The notes beneath the pieces were generated by a model. It did not search any database, was not told the DNA's origin, and worked only from the letters and a program-made list of their open reading frames with translations. From contig NZ_CP094264.1 of the NCBI RefSeq assembly GCF_023614235.1, positions 682,001 to 746,000 on the forward strand: 64,000 nt of DNA, given 5' to 3'. The position numbers were made by a program, and so were the translations under genes. Shown one piece after another: positions 29,615 to 38,900 of this stretch; the stretch's first letter is position 1; the number at the start of each line of letters is the position of its first letter. This stretch comes from Streptomyces sp. MRC013 (GTDB lineage Bacteria; Actinomycetota; Actinomycetes; Streptomycetales; Streptomycetaceae).

Positions 29615-30871
29615 GTGACCGACGCCCAAGACACCGCAGCAGAGACACCACTGCGAACCACCGGGGGCGGCCCTCCGGACGACGGCGTCGCAGCCGACGG
29701 GGCGGCGGCCCCGGCACCGATCCCCCTGCTGGCGCCCCGCGAGGGGGTGCCGCCCGTCGTGGCCGACGCCGAGGCACTGGCGCGGGTGGTCGAGGCGTTC
29801 GCCGCCGGCACCGGCCCGGTGGCCGTCGACGCCGAGCGGGCGTCCGGCTACCGCTACGGACAGCGGGCCTACCTGGTGCAGCTGCGCCGCGAGGGCGCGG
29901 GCACGGCGCTGGTCGACCCGGTCGGCTGCCCCGACCTGTCGGCCCTGGGCGGGGCCCTCGGCGGCACGGAGTGGATCCTCCACGCCGCCACGCAGGACCT
30001 GCCGTGCCTGCGGGAGATAGGCATGGTGCCGTCCGAGCTGTTCGACACGGAGCTGGCGGGCCGCCTCGCGGGCTTCCCCCGCGTCGGGCTCGGCGCGATG
30101 GTCGAGTCCGTCCTCGGGTACGTGCTGGAGAAGGGCCACTCCGCGGTGGACTGGTCGACCCGTCCGCTGCCCGAGCCGTGGCTCCGGTACGCCGCGCTCG
30201 ACGTCGAGCTGCTCGTCGACCTGCGGGACGCGCTGGAGAAGGAGCTCGACCGGCAGGGCAAGCTGGAATGGGCCCGCCAGGAGTTCGCCGCTATCGCCGC
30301 CGCCCCTCCCCCGGCTCCGCGCAAGGACCCGTGGCGGCGCACGTCCGGGATGCACAAGGTGCGCCGGCGCCGCCAGCTGGCCGTCGTACGGGAGCTGTGG
30401 ACCGTCCGGGACCGGATCGCGCAGCGCCGCGACGTGTCGCCCGGCAAGGTGCTCGGCGACGCGGCGATCGTGGAGGCCGCGCTCGCCCTGCCGACGGACG
30501 TACAGGCCCTGACCGCGCTGCCCGGCTTCGGGGCGCGCATGGGGCGCCGGCAGCTGGAGCAGTGGCAGGCCGCCGTCGACCGCGCCAGGCGACTGCCCGA
30601 CACGCAGCTGCCGCAGCAGGGCCAGCCCGTCACCGGACCGCCCCCGCCGCGGGCCTGGGCGGACAAGGACCCGGCGGCCGCGGCCCGGCTGTCGGCGGCG
30701 CGCGCGGCGGTCTCAGCGCTGGCGGAGTCGCTCAACCTGCCGCAGGAGAACCTGATCTCCCCCGACACCGTCCGCCGCGTCTGCTGGGAACCCCCGGCGA
30801 CCCGACCGCGGAGTCGGTGGCGGAGGTGCTGGCGGGGTACGGTGCCCGCCCCTGGCAGATCGAGCAGGTGA
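29615..30871 (+). CDS. rnd: Ribonuclease D, C-terminal frameshift
   Basis: A DEDD-family 3'-5' exoribonuclease with an HRDC domain, acting on tRNA and stable RNA ends. The exonuclease motifs are VAVDAERASGYRYGQ, WILHAATQDLPCL and WLRYAALDVELLVDL. The HRDC domain spans about 210-290 (VVRELWTVRDRIAQ, VQALTALPGFGARMGR). After RRVCWEPP the frame slips at a run of five C (30791-30795). One extra base would give the natural ending GDPTAESVAEVLAGYGARPW and so on, stopping at 30912 (about 432 residues). As written it ends at 30871 with a basic tail. TACCCT ends six bases before the GTG, suggesting a leaderless mRNA. Confidence 0.9.
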   Translation: MTDAQDTAAETPLRTTGGGPPDDGVAADGAAAPAPIPLLAPREGVPPVVADAEALARVVEAFAAGTGPVAVDAERASGYRYGQRAYLVQLRREGAGTALVDPVGCPDLSALGGALGGTEWILHAATQDLPCLREIGMVPSELFDTELAGRLAGFPRVGLGAMVESVLGYVLEKGHSAVDWSTRPLPEPWLRYAALDVELLVDLRDALEKELDRQGKLEWARQEFAAIAAAPPPAPRKDPWRRTSGMHKVRRRRQLAVVRELWTVRDRIAQRRDVSPGKVLGDAAIVEAALALPTDVQALTALPGFGARMGRRQLEQWQAAVDRARRLPDTQLPQQGQPVTGPPPPRAWADKDPAAAARLSAARAAVSALAESLNLPQENLISPDTVRRVCWEPPATRPRSRWRRCWRGTVPAPGRSSR

Positions 30872-30918
30872 CCCCCGCCCTGGTCACCGCCCTGCGTACC
30901 GCGCAGGGCTGAGGCGCC

Positions 30919-30952
30919 GCCGGCCCCTCCGGTCCCGTCCGGAGGGGCCGGC
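30919..30952 (+). terminator. 14-bp stem hairpin after rnd
   Basis: Arms GCCGGCCCCTCCGG and CCGGAGGGGCCGGC enclose a 6-base loop, starting seven bases after the expected rnd stop at 30912. This supports 30912 as the true gene end. Confidence 0.75.
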
Positions 30953-30980
30953 GCTGCGGCGCACCGCGCCGGGGCGGCCC

Positions 30981-31132
30981 CGGAGGGGTCGGCGGCGGAG
31001 GGGTCGGCGGCGGAGGGGGCGGCGGCGAACCGGGTCCCCCCGAGCACCCCCGGCGTGGAACAGGGAGCCCGCCCCCGGAACACCGGCCCCCCGTCGCGCC
31101 CCCGGAACACCGGCCCCCGTCGCGCCCCCGGG
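30981..31132 (+). repeat. Two short tandem-repeat tracts upstream of fadA
   Basis: First tract: three copies of the 15-bp unit CGGAGGGGTCGGCGG (30981-31025, one change in the third). Second tract: two copies plus a partial copy of a 26-27-bp unit beginning GCCCCCGGAACACCGG (31071-31132); the copies differ by one C. The 433-base gap between rnd and fadA holds no gene. Confidence 0.85.
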
Positions 31133-31248
31133 GCGCCGGACGCGCCGGGCCTCCGGCCGCCGCGTCGCGGGCCGCGGTTTCGCACCCCGCCGCGCGGGGG
31201 AGGGCCGTGGTCGTGCGGTGTGACCTTCGACGCTCCGTGCGGGGGGAC

Positions 31249-31277
31249 TGGGCAGCCTGGTTACCCGTAAGTAGCAT
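31249..31277 (+). promoter_or_regulatory. Candidate fadAB promoter with TTAC-CC-GTAA palindrome
   Basis: TGGGCA (31249-31254) and TAGCAT (31272-31277) are spaced by 17 bases. The palindrome TTACCCGTAA (31261-31270) lies between them, where a repressor would block RNA polymerase. Regulation by a fatty-acid or acyl-CoA-sensing repressor is inferred from position. Confidence 0.45.
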
Positions 31278-31345
31278 GGGGGCGAGCGTGCGCTCAGCCG
31301 CGTGTGCCGCAGCAGTGCCATCCCGCACCCTGGAGGAGAGCCATC

Positions 31346-32572
31346 GTGCCTCGTACCGTCAGGGACGTCGTCTTCGTCGACGGCGTCCGCACCCCGTTCG
31401 GCAAGGCGGGCCCCAAGGGCGTCTACCACGAGACCCGCGCCGACGATCTTGTCGTGAAGGCCATCCGGGAGCTGCTGCGCCGCAACCCCGGTCTCGCCCC
31501 GCACGAGGTCGACGAGGTCGCCGTCGCGGCGACCACGCAGATCGGCGACCAGGGCCTGACCATCGGCCGGATGGCCGGCATCCTCGCCGGCCTGCCGCAG
31601 TCGGTCCCCGGCTACGCCGTCGACCGGATGTGCGCGGGCGCCCTGACGGCCGTGACGACGACCGCCGGCTCCATCGCCTTCGGCGCGTACGACGTCGCCA
31701 TCGCGGGCGGCGTCGAGCACATGGGCCGCCACCCGATGGGCGAGGGCGCCGACCCCAACCCGCGCTTCGTCTCGGAGAAGCTGGTCGACGAGTCCGCCCT
31801 GTTCATGGGCATGACGGCGGAGAACCTGCACGACCGGTTCCCGCACCTCACCAGGGAGCGCGCCGACGAGTACGCCGTCCGCTCCCAGGAGAAGGCCGCC
31901 AAGGCCTACGCCGACGGGAAGATCCAGCGCGACCTGGTGCCGGTCTCGGTGCGCCGCACCGACGCCGACGCCGGCGAGACCGGCTGGGGCCTGGTCACCG
32001 CCGACGAGCCGATGCGCCCGGGCACCACGAGGGAGAGCCTGGCCGGCCTGAAGACGCCGTTCCGCCCCCACGGCCGGGTCACCGCCGGCAACTCCGCGGG
32101 CCTCAACGACGGCGCCACCGCGTCGATCATCGCCTCGGAGGACTTCGCGCGCGAGAAGGGCCTGCCGGTCGGGATGCGCCTGGTGTCGTACGCCTTCGCC
32201 GGCGTCGAGCCGGAGGTCATGGGCTACGGCCCGATCCCGGCGACCGAGAAGGCCCTCGCCAAGGCGGGCCTGTCCATCGGCGACATCGGCCTGTTCGAGA
32301 TCAACGAGGCGTTCGCCGTCCAGGTCCTGGCGTTCCTGGACCACTACGGCATCGCCGACGACGACCCCCGCGTCAACCGGTACGGCGGCGCCATCGCCTT
32401 CGGCCACCCGCTGGCCTCCTCCGGCGTCCGGCTCATGACGCAGCTGGCCCGGCAGTTCGAGGAGCGGCCGGAGGTCCGCTACGGCATCACGACCATGTGC
32501 GTCGGCTTCGGCATGGGCGCGACGGTCGTCTGGGAGAACCCGAACCACGAGGACGCCGGAGGCAGCAAGTGA
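31346..32572 (+). CDS. fadA: Acetyl-CoA C-acyltransferase (thiolase) FadA
   Basis: A 408-residue 3-ketoacyl-CoA thiolase, the last step of beta-oxidation, working with the adjacent alpha subunit. The nucleophilic Cys is in VDRMCAGALTAV. The second active-site block is NEAFAVQVLAF and the His is in GGAIAFGHPLASSG. The C-terminal Cys is in TTMCVGFGMGA. GGAGGAG lies 7 bases before the GTG and fixes the start. The stop overlaps the fadB GTG by four bases. Confidence 0.95.
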   Translation: MPRTVRDVVFVDGVRTPFGKAGPKGVYHETRADDLVVKAIRELLRRNPGLAPHEVDEVAVAATTQIGDQGLTIGRMAGILAGLPQSVPGYAVDRMCAGALTAVTTTAGSIAFGAYDVAIAGGVEHMGRHPMGEGADPNPRFVSEKLVDESALFMGMTAENLHDRFPHLTRERADEYAVRSQEKAAKAYADGKIQRDLVPVSVRRTDADAGETGWGLVTADEPMRPGTTRESLAGLKTPFRPHGRVTAGNSAGLNDGATASIIASEDFAREKGLPVGMRLVSYAFAGVEPEVMGYGPIPATEKALAKAGLSIGDIGLFEINEAFAVQVLAFLDHYGIADDDPRVNRYGGAIAFGHPLASSGVRLMTQLARQFEERPEVRYGITTMCVGFGMGATVVWENPNHEDAGGSK

Positions 32573-34699
32573 CCACCACCGCCGAACTTCTGAAGGGCGC
32601 GGCCGAGCTGTTCCCGGACGAGGTCGTCACCACGGCGCACGTGCGCCACTTCGACCTGCCGCTGGGCGCGGGCCGGTTCGCGCTGATCACGCTGGACAAC
32701 GGCTTCGACCACACCAAGCCGACCACGTTCGGCCCGCAGTCGCTCGCCAACCTGAACGCGGCGATCGACCGGGTCGAGAAGGAGGCCGCGGACGGCGGGA
32801 TCGTCGGCGTGGGCCTCACCGGCAAGCCGTTCATCTTCTCCGTCGGCGCCGACCTCAAGGGCGTCGAGCTGCTGAGGCAGCGCGAGGAGGCCCTGGCCGT
32901 CGGCAAGGGCGGCCACGACGTCTTCAAGCGGCTGTCCGCCCTGCCCGTCCCCACCTTCGCGTACTACAACGGCGCGGCGATGGGCGGCGGCGTCGAGGTC
33001 GGCCTCCACTGCACGTACCGCACCGTGTCGAAGTCCGTGCCCGCCTTCTCCCTCCCCGAGGTGTTCCTGGGCCTGGTCCCGGGCTGGGGCGGCTGCACGA
33101 TCCTGCCGAACCTGATCGGCGCGGACCGCGCGGTCTCGGTGATCATCGAGAACTCGCTCAACCAGAACAGGCAGCTCAAGGGCGAGCAGGTCTTCGACCT
33201 CGGCATCGCCGACGCGCTCTTCGAGGCCGCGGACTTCCTGGAGCAGTCGCTACTGTGGACGGCGAAGGTCCTCACCGGCGCCGTCGCCGTGGAGCGTCCC
33301 GAGGTGGACCGCGGCGACGCGTGGGACGCCGCCGTGGCCCGTGGCCGCTCCATCGCCGACGGCAAGGTGCACGGCGCGGCCCCCCGCCGCGTACCGGGCC
33401 CTCGACATCGTCGAGTCGGTCAGGGACGGCGACCTGCAGAAGGGCTTCGACGCCGAGGACGCCGCCCTCGCCGACCTGATGATGGGCGGTGAGCTGCGCG
33501 CCGGCGTCTACGCCTTCAACCTGGTGCAGAAGCGCGCCAAGCGCCCGGTCGGCGCCCCGGACCGGAGCCTGGCCCGCCCGGTCGCCAAGGTCGGCGTGGT
33601 CGGCGCCGGGCTGATGGCCTCGCAGCTGGCGCTGCTGTTCCTGCGCCGCCTGGAGGTCCCGGTCGTCCTCACCGACATCGACCGGGAGCGCGTCGACAGG
33701 GGCGTGGGCTACGTCCACGCCGAGATCGACAAGCTGCTCGGCAGGGGCCGGATCGGCCAGGACAAGGCCAACCGCCTCAAGGCGCTGGTGACCGGTGTCC
33801 TGGACAAGGCGGAGGGCTTCGCCGACGCGGACTTCGTCATCGAGGCCGTGTTCGAGGAGATGTCCGTCAAGCAGAAGGTGTTCGCGGAGGTCGAGGCGGT
33901 CGCCCCGGCGCACGCGGTCCTCGCGACGAACACCTCGTCGCTGTCGGTCTCCGAGATGGCCTCCGGGCTCCGGCACCCGGAGCGCGTGGTCGGCTTCCAC
34001 TTCTTCAACCCGGTCGCGGTCCTCCCGCTGCTGGAGATCGTCCGCGGCGAGCAGACCGACGACGCCTCGCTGGCCACGGCGTTCGCCGTCGCCAAGAAGC
34101 TGAAGAAGACCGCGGTGCTGGTGAAGGACGCCCCGGCGTTCGTCGTCAACCGCGTCCTGACCCGCTTCATGGGCGAGATCCAGAACGTCATCGACGAGGG
34201 CACCCCGATCGAGACGGCGGAGAGGGCGGTCGAGCCGCTCGGCCTGCCGATGTCGCCGCTGGTCCTGCTGGAGCTGGTCGGCCCCGCCATCGGCCTGCAC
34301 GTGTCGGAGACCCTGAACCGGGCCTTCCCGGACCGCTTCACGGTGTCCCCGAACCTGAAGGCGGTCGTGGAGGCGGGTAAGCGCGGCTTCTACGTGTACG
34401 ACTCGGGCCGGCCGGAGCTGGACCCGGAGGTCGCCGCGCTGCTGGAGCAGGGCGACACCGTCCTCACCGAGGAGCAGGTCCGCGACCGCGTCCTGGGCGC
34501 CGTGGCGCAGGAGATCGGCCTCATGCTGGAGGAGGGCGTCGTCGCCGAGGCGCAGGACGTCGACCTGTGCCTGATCACCGGTGCCGGCTGGCCCTTCCAC
34601 CTGGGCGGCATCACGCCGTACCTGGACCGTGAGGGCGTGTCGGAGCGCGTGAACGGCAGGCGGTTCCTGCCGCCGGGCGTCGCCAGCCTGCCGGCGTGA
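32569..34699 (+). pseudogene. fadB: Fatty-acid oxidation alpha subunit FadB, apparent frameshift
   Basis: A bifunctional enoyl-CoA hydratase/3-hydroxyacyl-CoA dehydrogenase of about 709 residues, partner of FadA. The hydratase half has TGKPFIFSVGADLKG and NGAAMGGGVEVGLHC, with FSLPEVFLGLVPGWGG. The dehydrogenase half starts KVGVVGAGLMASQLALLFLR and has VGFHFFNPVAVLPLLEI and VKDAPAFVVNRVL. The frame breaks in a run of six C (33380-33385), between the two domains; removing one C restores GAAPAAYRALDIVES. Both halves are otherwise undamaged, so sequencing error is likely and the gene is probably functional. Confidence 0.85.
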
Positions 34700-34711
34700 C
34701 GGCCACGTGAG

Positions 34712-34760
34712 ACGGTGGACGGGCCGTACGGGATCCCCTCCCGTACGGCCCGTCCACCGT
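34712..34760. terminator. Bidirectional hairpin with 21-bp perfect stem
   Basis: Perfect 21-base arms (34712-34732 and 34740-34760) surround the loop ATCCCCT, 12 bases after the fadB stop. The convergent recQ gene ends 194 bases further on. Confidence 0.9.
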
Positions 34761-34953
34761 TCCCGGCCCGTCCGGCCGCACCGGCGCCACTCGCCTGCGG
34801 TCCGCGGCCCGCTCCGCACCGTCCGCCCGGACCGCCCCGCCCCGCCGGACCCCGCTCCCGCCCGTCATCCGGGTCCGCCCGGACCGGGCCCGCGCCCCGG
34901 CCCGGTATCCGGGACGGTCCCGCCGCCCGGCACCGGGGCGCGCCGGGGCCGGC

Positions 34954-36795
34954 TCAGTCCCCGGCCAGCGCGTCGAGGAGCCCCTGCCCGTACCTGGCGA
35001 GCTTGTTCTCGCCGACACCGCTGACGGTGCCCAGCTCGGCGAGGGTGGCGGGCGGGGCGGCGGCGATCTCCCGCAGCGTCGCGTCGTGGAAGACGACGTA
35101 CGCCGGGACGCCCTGCTCCCTGGCCGTGGCGGCCCGCCAGGCGCGCAGCCGCTCGAAGAGGGGCAGCGCCTCCTCCGGCAGGTCGACGGGCGCGGTCTTC
35201 CTCCTGCCGCCGCCGGACTTCGCGGAAGTGCGCGCGGGCTTCTCCGGCTCGCTGCGCAGCAGCACCCTGCGGCGGCCCGAGAGCACCTCGGCCGACTCGC
35301 CGGTGAGGGCGAGCGTGTTGAACTCGCCCTGCACGGCGAGGAGCCCCTGGGCGAGCAACTGCCGCACCACGCCCCGCCACTGGGCCTCCGTCAGGTCCGT
35401 ACCGATCCCGAAGACGCTGAGCGCGTCGTGGTCGAAGCGGATGACCTTGTCGGTCTTGCGGCCGAGGAGGATGTCGACGATCTGGCCGACGCCGAACGAC
35501 TGGTTGCGCTCCCGCTTCAGCCGGACGACCGTCGACAGCGCCTTCTGGGCGGCGACGGTGCCGTCCCAGGTCTTCGGCGGCGTCAGACACGTGTCGCAGT
35601 TGCCGCAGGGACCGCTCTCCTGGCCGAAGTAGGCCAGCAACCGGACGCGGCGGCACTCGGCGGTCTCGCACAGCGCCAGCATCGCGTCGAGGTGCGCGGC
35701 GAGTCGGCGGCGGTGCTCCTCGTCGCCCTCGCCGCTGTCGATCATGCGGCGCTGCTGCACCACGTCGTTGAGCCCGTAGGCCAGCCAGGCCGTGGACGGC
35801 AGGCCGTCGCGGCCGGCGCGGCCGGTCTCCTGGTAGTACCCCTCCACGGACTTCGGCAGGTCCAGGTGGGCGACGAACCGGACGTCCGGCTTGTCGATGC
35901 CCATGCCGAACGCGATGGTCGCCACGACGACCAGCCCGTCCTCCCGGAGGAACCGCGCCTGGTTCTCCGCGCGGGTCCCCGCGTCGAGGCCCGCGTGGTA
36001 GGGGACGGCCTCGACGCCGTGCTCGACGAGGAACGCGGCGGTCTTCTCCACGGAGGCGCGCGACAGGCAGTAGACGATGCCCGCGTCGCCCTCGTGCTCC
36101 TCCCGGAGCAGGGCGAGGAGCTGCTTGCGCGGCTCGTTCTTCGGGACGATGCGGTACTGGATGTTGGGCCGGTCGAAGCTGGCGACGAAGTGCCGGGCGT
36201 CCTGCAGGTTCAGCCGGGAGGCGATCTCCGCGTGCGTCGCCCGCGTCGCGGTCGCGGTCAGGGCGATGCGCGGCACGTCGGGCCAGCGCTCGTGCAGCCG
36301 GGACAGCTGGAGGTAGTCCGGCCGGAAGTCGTGGCCCCACTGGGCGACGCAGTGCGCCTCGTCGATGGCGAACAGCGAGATCGCGCCCCGCTCCAGCAGC
36401 CGCAGCGTCGACTCGACGCGCAGCCGCTCGGGCGCCAGGTACAGCAGGTCCAGCTCGCCCGCGGCGAACTCGGCCTCCACCAGCCGGCGTTCGTCGAGGT
36501 CCTGCGTGGAGTTGAGGAACCCCGCACGCACCCCGGCGGCGCGCAACGCGTCGACCTGGTCCTGCATGAGCGCGATCAGCGGGGAGACGACCACGCCGAC
36601 GCCGGGGCGGAGCAGCGCGGGGATCTGGTAGCAGAGGGACTTGCCGCCGCCGGTCGGCATGAGGACCAGGGCGTCGCCGCCGCCCGCGACGTGTTCGATG
36701 ATCTCCCGCTGCTGTCCGCGGAACGAGTCGTAGCCGAAGACCCGGCCCAGGACCGCGAGGGCCCGGTCCGCGTCGGATGTGTGCGGGGAAGTCAT
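34954..36795 (-). CDS. recQ: ATP-dependent DNA helicase RecQ
   Basis: A 613-residue 3'-5' helicase for recombination and replication-fork repair. Walker A is [12 protein letters not shown] and the DEAH box is [18 protein letters not shown]. Motif V-VI is [15 protein letters not shown] and [12 protein letters not shown]. The zinc-binding cysteines are in CETAECRR and CGNCDTC, then comes a winged helix ([20 protein letters not shown]). An HRDC domain closes the protein ([33 protein letters not shown]). The ATG at 36793-36795 fits family length. It converges with fadB and is divergent from the small NYN gene. Confidence 0.95.
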   Translation of the reverse strand: MTSPHTSDADRALAVLGRVFGYDSFRGQQREIIEHVAGGGDALVLMPTGGGKSLCYQIPALLRPGVGVVVSPLIALMQDQVDALRAAGVRAGFLNSTQDLDERRLVEAEFAAGELDLLYLAPERLRVESTLRLLERGAISLFAIDEAHCVAQWGHDFRPDYLQLSRLHERWPDVPRIALTATATRATHAEIASRLNLQDARHFVASFDRPNIQYRIVPKNEPRKQLLALLREEHEGDAGIVYCLSRASVEKTAAFLVEHGVEAVPYHAGLDAGTRAENQARFLREDGLVVVATIAFGMGIDKPDVRFVAHLDLPKSVEGYYQETGRAGRDGLPSTAWLAYGLNDVVQQRRMIDSGEGDEEHRRRLAAHLDAMLALCETAECRRVRLLAYFGQESGPCGNCDTCLTPPKTWDGTVAAQKALSTVVRLKRERNQSFGVGQIVDILLGRKTDKVIRFDHDALSVFGIGTDLTEAQWRGVVRQLLAQGLLAVQGEFNTLALTGESAEVLSGRRRVLLRSEPEKPARTSAKSGGGRRKTAPVDLPEEALPLFERLRAWRAATAREQGVPAYVVFHDATLREIAAAPPATLAELGTVSGVGENKLARYGQGLLDALAGD

Positions 36796-36865
36796 CCGGC
36801 AATGGTACGAGCGCCGCGCGCGGCCCGGTCGGGCGCGGCCGGGATCTGTGGATAACGTGGGCGGC

Positions 36866-37243
36866 ATGACCCTTCCCCTGCTGGTCGTCGACGCGGCGAA
36901 CGTCGTCGGCTCCGTACCCGACGGCTGGTGGCGCGACCGCCGGGGCGCCGCCGAGCGTCTGCGGGACGGCCTCGTCCGGTACGCGGCGGACGGGGTGCCC
37001 GGGCTGCTGCCGGGGCCGCTCGACGTCGTCCTGGTCGTCGAGGGCCGGGCGCGCGGCGTGGCGCCGGTGGACGGCGTGCGGGTGGTGGCCGCGCCGGGCG
37101 AGGGCGACGACGCGGTCGTCGCCCTCGTCCGGGCGGCGGCGGGGCGGCGCTGCGTGGTGGTCACCGCCGACCGCGAGCTGCGGCGTCGCGTCGGCGAGCA
37201 CGGCGCCGAGTGCGCCGGGCCGCGTGCGGTACGGCCCGCGTAG
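36866..37243 (+). CDS. Small NYN/PIN-like nuclease-fold protein
   Basis: A 125-residue protein. The start [19 protein letters not shown] and later [19 protein letters not shown] match the NYN/PIN ribonuclease fold (acidic residues after strand 1 and in TADREL). Relatives in Streptomyces are sometimes named NTP pyrophosphohydrolase, without supporting motifs here. TAACGT ends seven bases before the ATG, and no ribosome site is present, so a leaderless mRNA is likely. It stops nine bases before the end of the convergent permease gene. Confidence 0.7.
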   Translation: MTLPLLVVDAANVVGSVPDGWWRDRRGAAERLRDGLVRYAADGVPGLLPGPLDVVLVVEGRARGVAPVDGVRVVAAPGEGDDAVVALVRAAAGRRCVVVTADRELRRRVGEHGAECAGPRAVRPA

Positions 37244-37251
37244 CGGCCGGT

Positions 37252-38775
37252 TCAGCGGCCGGCGGGGCCCCGGTCCGCTCCGGCCAGGCGGCTGTGGGTC
37301 CGGCCGTACAGGAAGTACAGGACGACGCCCAGTGCCATCCACACCGCGAACCGGAGCCAGGTCTCGACGGGCAGGTTCAGCATCAGCCACAGCGAGGCGG
37401 CCACCGAAGCCGCCGGCAGCCACGGCACCAGCGGCGCGCGGAAGGAGCGCGGCAGGTCGGGGCGGGTGCGGCGGAGGACGACGACGCCCGCGGCGACGAC
37501 GACGAACGCGAACAGGGTTCCGATGTTCACCAGCGTCGCCAGCTCGCCGATGCTGGTCAGCCCGGCGATGACGGCGATCAGCACGCCCAGCAGCACGGTC
37601 GCCCGGTACGGCGTGGAGAACACCGGGTGGGTCCGGGAGAAGAACCGGGGCAGGAGACCGTCGCGGCTCATCGCGAAGAAGACCCGTGTCTGGCCGAGCA
37701 GCAGGATCATGCAGACGGTGACGAGGCCGACGGCGGCGCCGAAGCTGATGAACCCGGCGTACCAGGGGTGCCCGGTGGTCTTGAAGGCGTCGGCGAGGGG
37801 CGCGTCCACGGACAGCCGGCTGTAGTGCTGCATGCCGGTGACGACGATCGACACCGCCACGTACAGGGCGGTGCAGATGAACAGCGAACCGAGGATGCCG
37901 CGCGGCATGTCCCGCTGCGGGACGCGGGTCTCCTCGGCCGCGGTCGCCACCACGTCGAACCCGATGAAGGCGAAGAAGACGACGGACGCGGCGGTGAAGA
38001 TCCCCATGACGCCGAAGTTCGTCGGCTCGTACCCGAAGAGGGTCTGGACCAGCGGCGTGTCGAGGCCGCCGCCGCCCGCCTGCCGCTCGGCCTCGGGGAC
38101 GAACGGCCGGTAGTTGGCGGCCTTGACGAAGAAGGCGCCCGCGACGATCACGACGAGGACCACCGCGACCTTGATCGCGACGATCAGCGCGGTGAGCCGG
38201 GCGGACAGCTTCATGCCGAGCACCAGGACGCCGGTGAGCAGCAGCACCAGCAGGAACGCCGGCAGGTCGAAGCCGAAGCCGTGCACCTCGTCCGTGCCGG
38301 ACAGGGCCTGCGGGAGGTGCCAGCCGGCGTTGTCGAGCAGTGACCGCACGTACCCGGACCAGCCGACCGCGACGACCGCCGTGCCCAGGGCGAACTCCAG
38401 CACCAGGTCCCAGCCGATGATCCAGGCGGGCAGCTCCCCCAGCGACGCGTACGCGAAGGTGTACGCCGACCCGGCGACCGGGACGGTCGAGGCGAACTCG
38501 GCGTAGCAGAGCGCGGCCAGCGCGCAGACGACTCCGGCGACGACGAAGGCGAGGGCCGTGGCGGGGCCGGCCGTCTCCTTGGCGACCTTGCCGGTGAGGA
38601 CGAAGATGCCGGTGCCGATGATGACGCCGACGCCGAAGACCGTCAGGTCGAGCGCGGACAGCGTTCTGCGCAGCCCCCGTTCGGGCTCCTCGGTGTCCCG
38701 GACGGACTGCTCGACCGTCTTGGTGCGGAACACGCCGTTGTCCCGGCTCGCCGCCGGGCCGCTCTGTGTGGTCAC
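37252..38775 (-). CDS. APC-family amino acid permease (CAT type)
   Basis: A 507-residue inner-membrane transporter with about 12-14 hydrophobic helices. The N-terminal tail ends in RRTLSALDLTVFGVGVIIGTG, with the G-rich helix break typical of APC transporters. FAYASLGELPAWIIGWDLVLE and FFAFIGFDVVATAAEETRVPQRD are hallmarks of the cationic amino acid transporter group. The C-terminus YFLYGRTHSRL is also typical. The GTG at 38773-38775 fits. Substrate specificity cannot be read from the sequence. It stands alone, downstream of the dxs terminator. Confidence 0.9.
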   Translation of the reverse strand: MTTQSGPAASRDNGVFRTKTVEQSVRDTEEPERGLRRTLSALDLTVFGVGVIIGTGIFVLTGKVAKETAGPATALAFVVAGVVCALAALCYAEFASTVPVAGSAYTFAYASLGELPAWIIGWDLVLEFALGTAVVAVGWSGYVRSLLDNAGWHLPQALSGTDEVHGFGFDLPAFLLVLLLTGVLVLGMKLSARLTALIVAIKVAVVLVVIVAGAFFVKAANYRPFVPEAERQAGGGGLDTPLVQTLFGYEPTNFGVMGIFTAASVVFFAFIGFDVVATAAEETRVPQRDMPRGILGSLFICTALYVAVSIVVTGMQHYSRLSVDAPLADAFKTTGHPWYAGFISFGAAVGLVTVCMILLLGQTRVFFAMSRDGLLPRFFSRTHPVFSTPYRATVLLGVLIAVIAGLTSIGELATLVNIGTLFAFVVVAAGVVVLRRTRPDLPRSFRAPLVPWLPAASVAASLWLMLNLPVETWLRFAVWMALGVVLYFLYGRTHSRLAGADRGPAGR

Positions 38776-38839
38776 CCCGCCATGATCCGGAGGCGGGGCG
38801 GGGCCGCGCGCGCCCGCCGGGGTGATCGCCATACGAATG

Positions 38840-38878
38840 GGCCGGTGGGACCACCCGATCGAGGTGCTCCCACCGGCC
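38840..38878 (-). terminator. Hairpin after dxs
   Basis: Arms GGCCGGTGGGA and TCCCACCGGCC (11 bp) are followed inward by a second CACC/GGTG pairing. They lie 22 bases beyond the dxs stop on the minus strand. Confidence 0.75.
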
Positions 38879-38900
38879 TCTCGGCGGTCGGCCGGAAGGG

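Noticed and set aside
34865..38854. 1329-codon open frame on the minus strand
   Set aside because: It crosses the end of the permease gene, the divergent NYN gene and recQ out of frame, with no start signal or domain.
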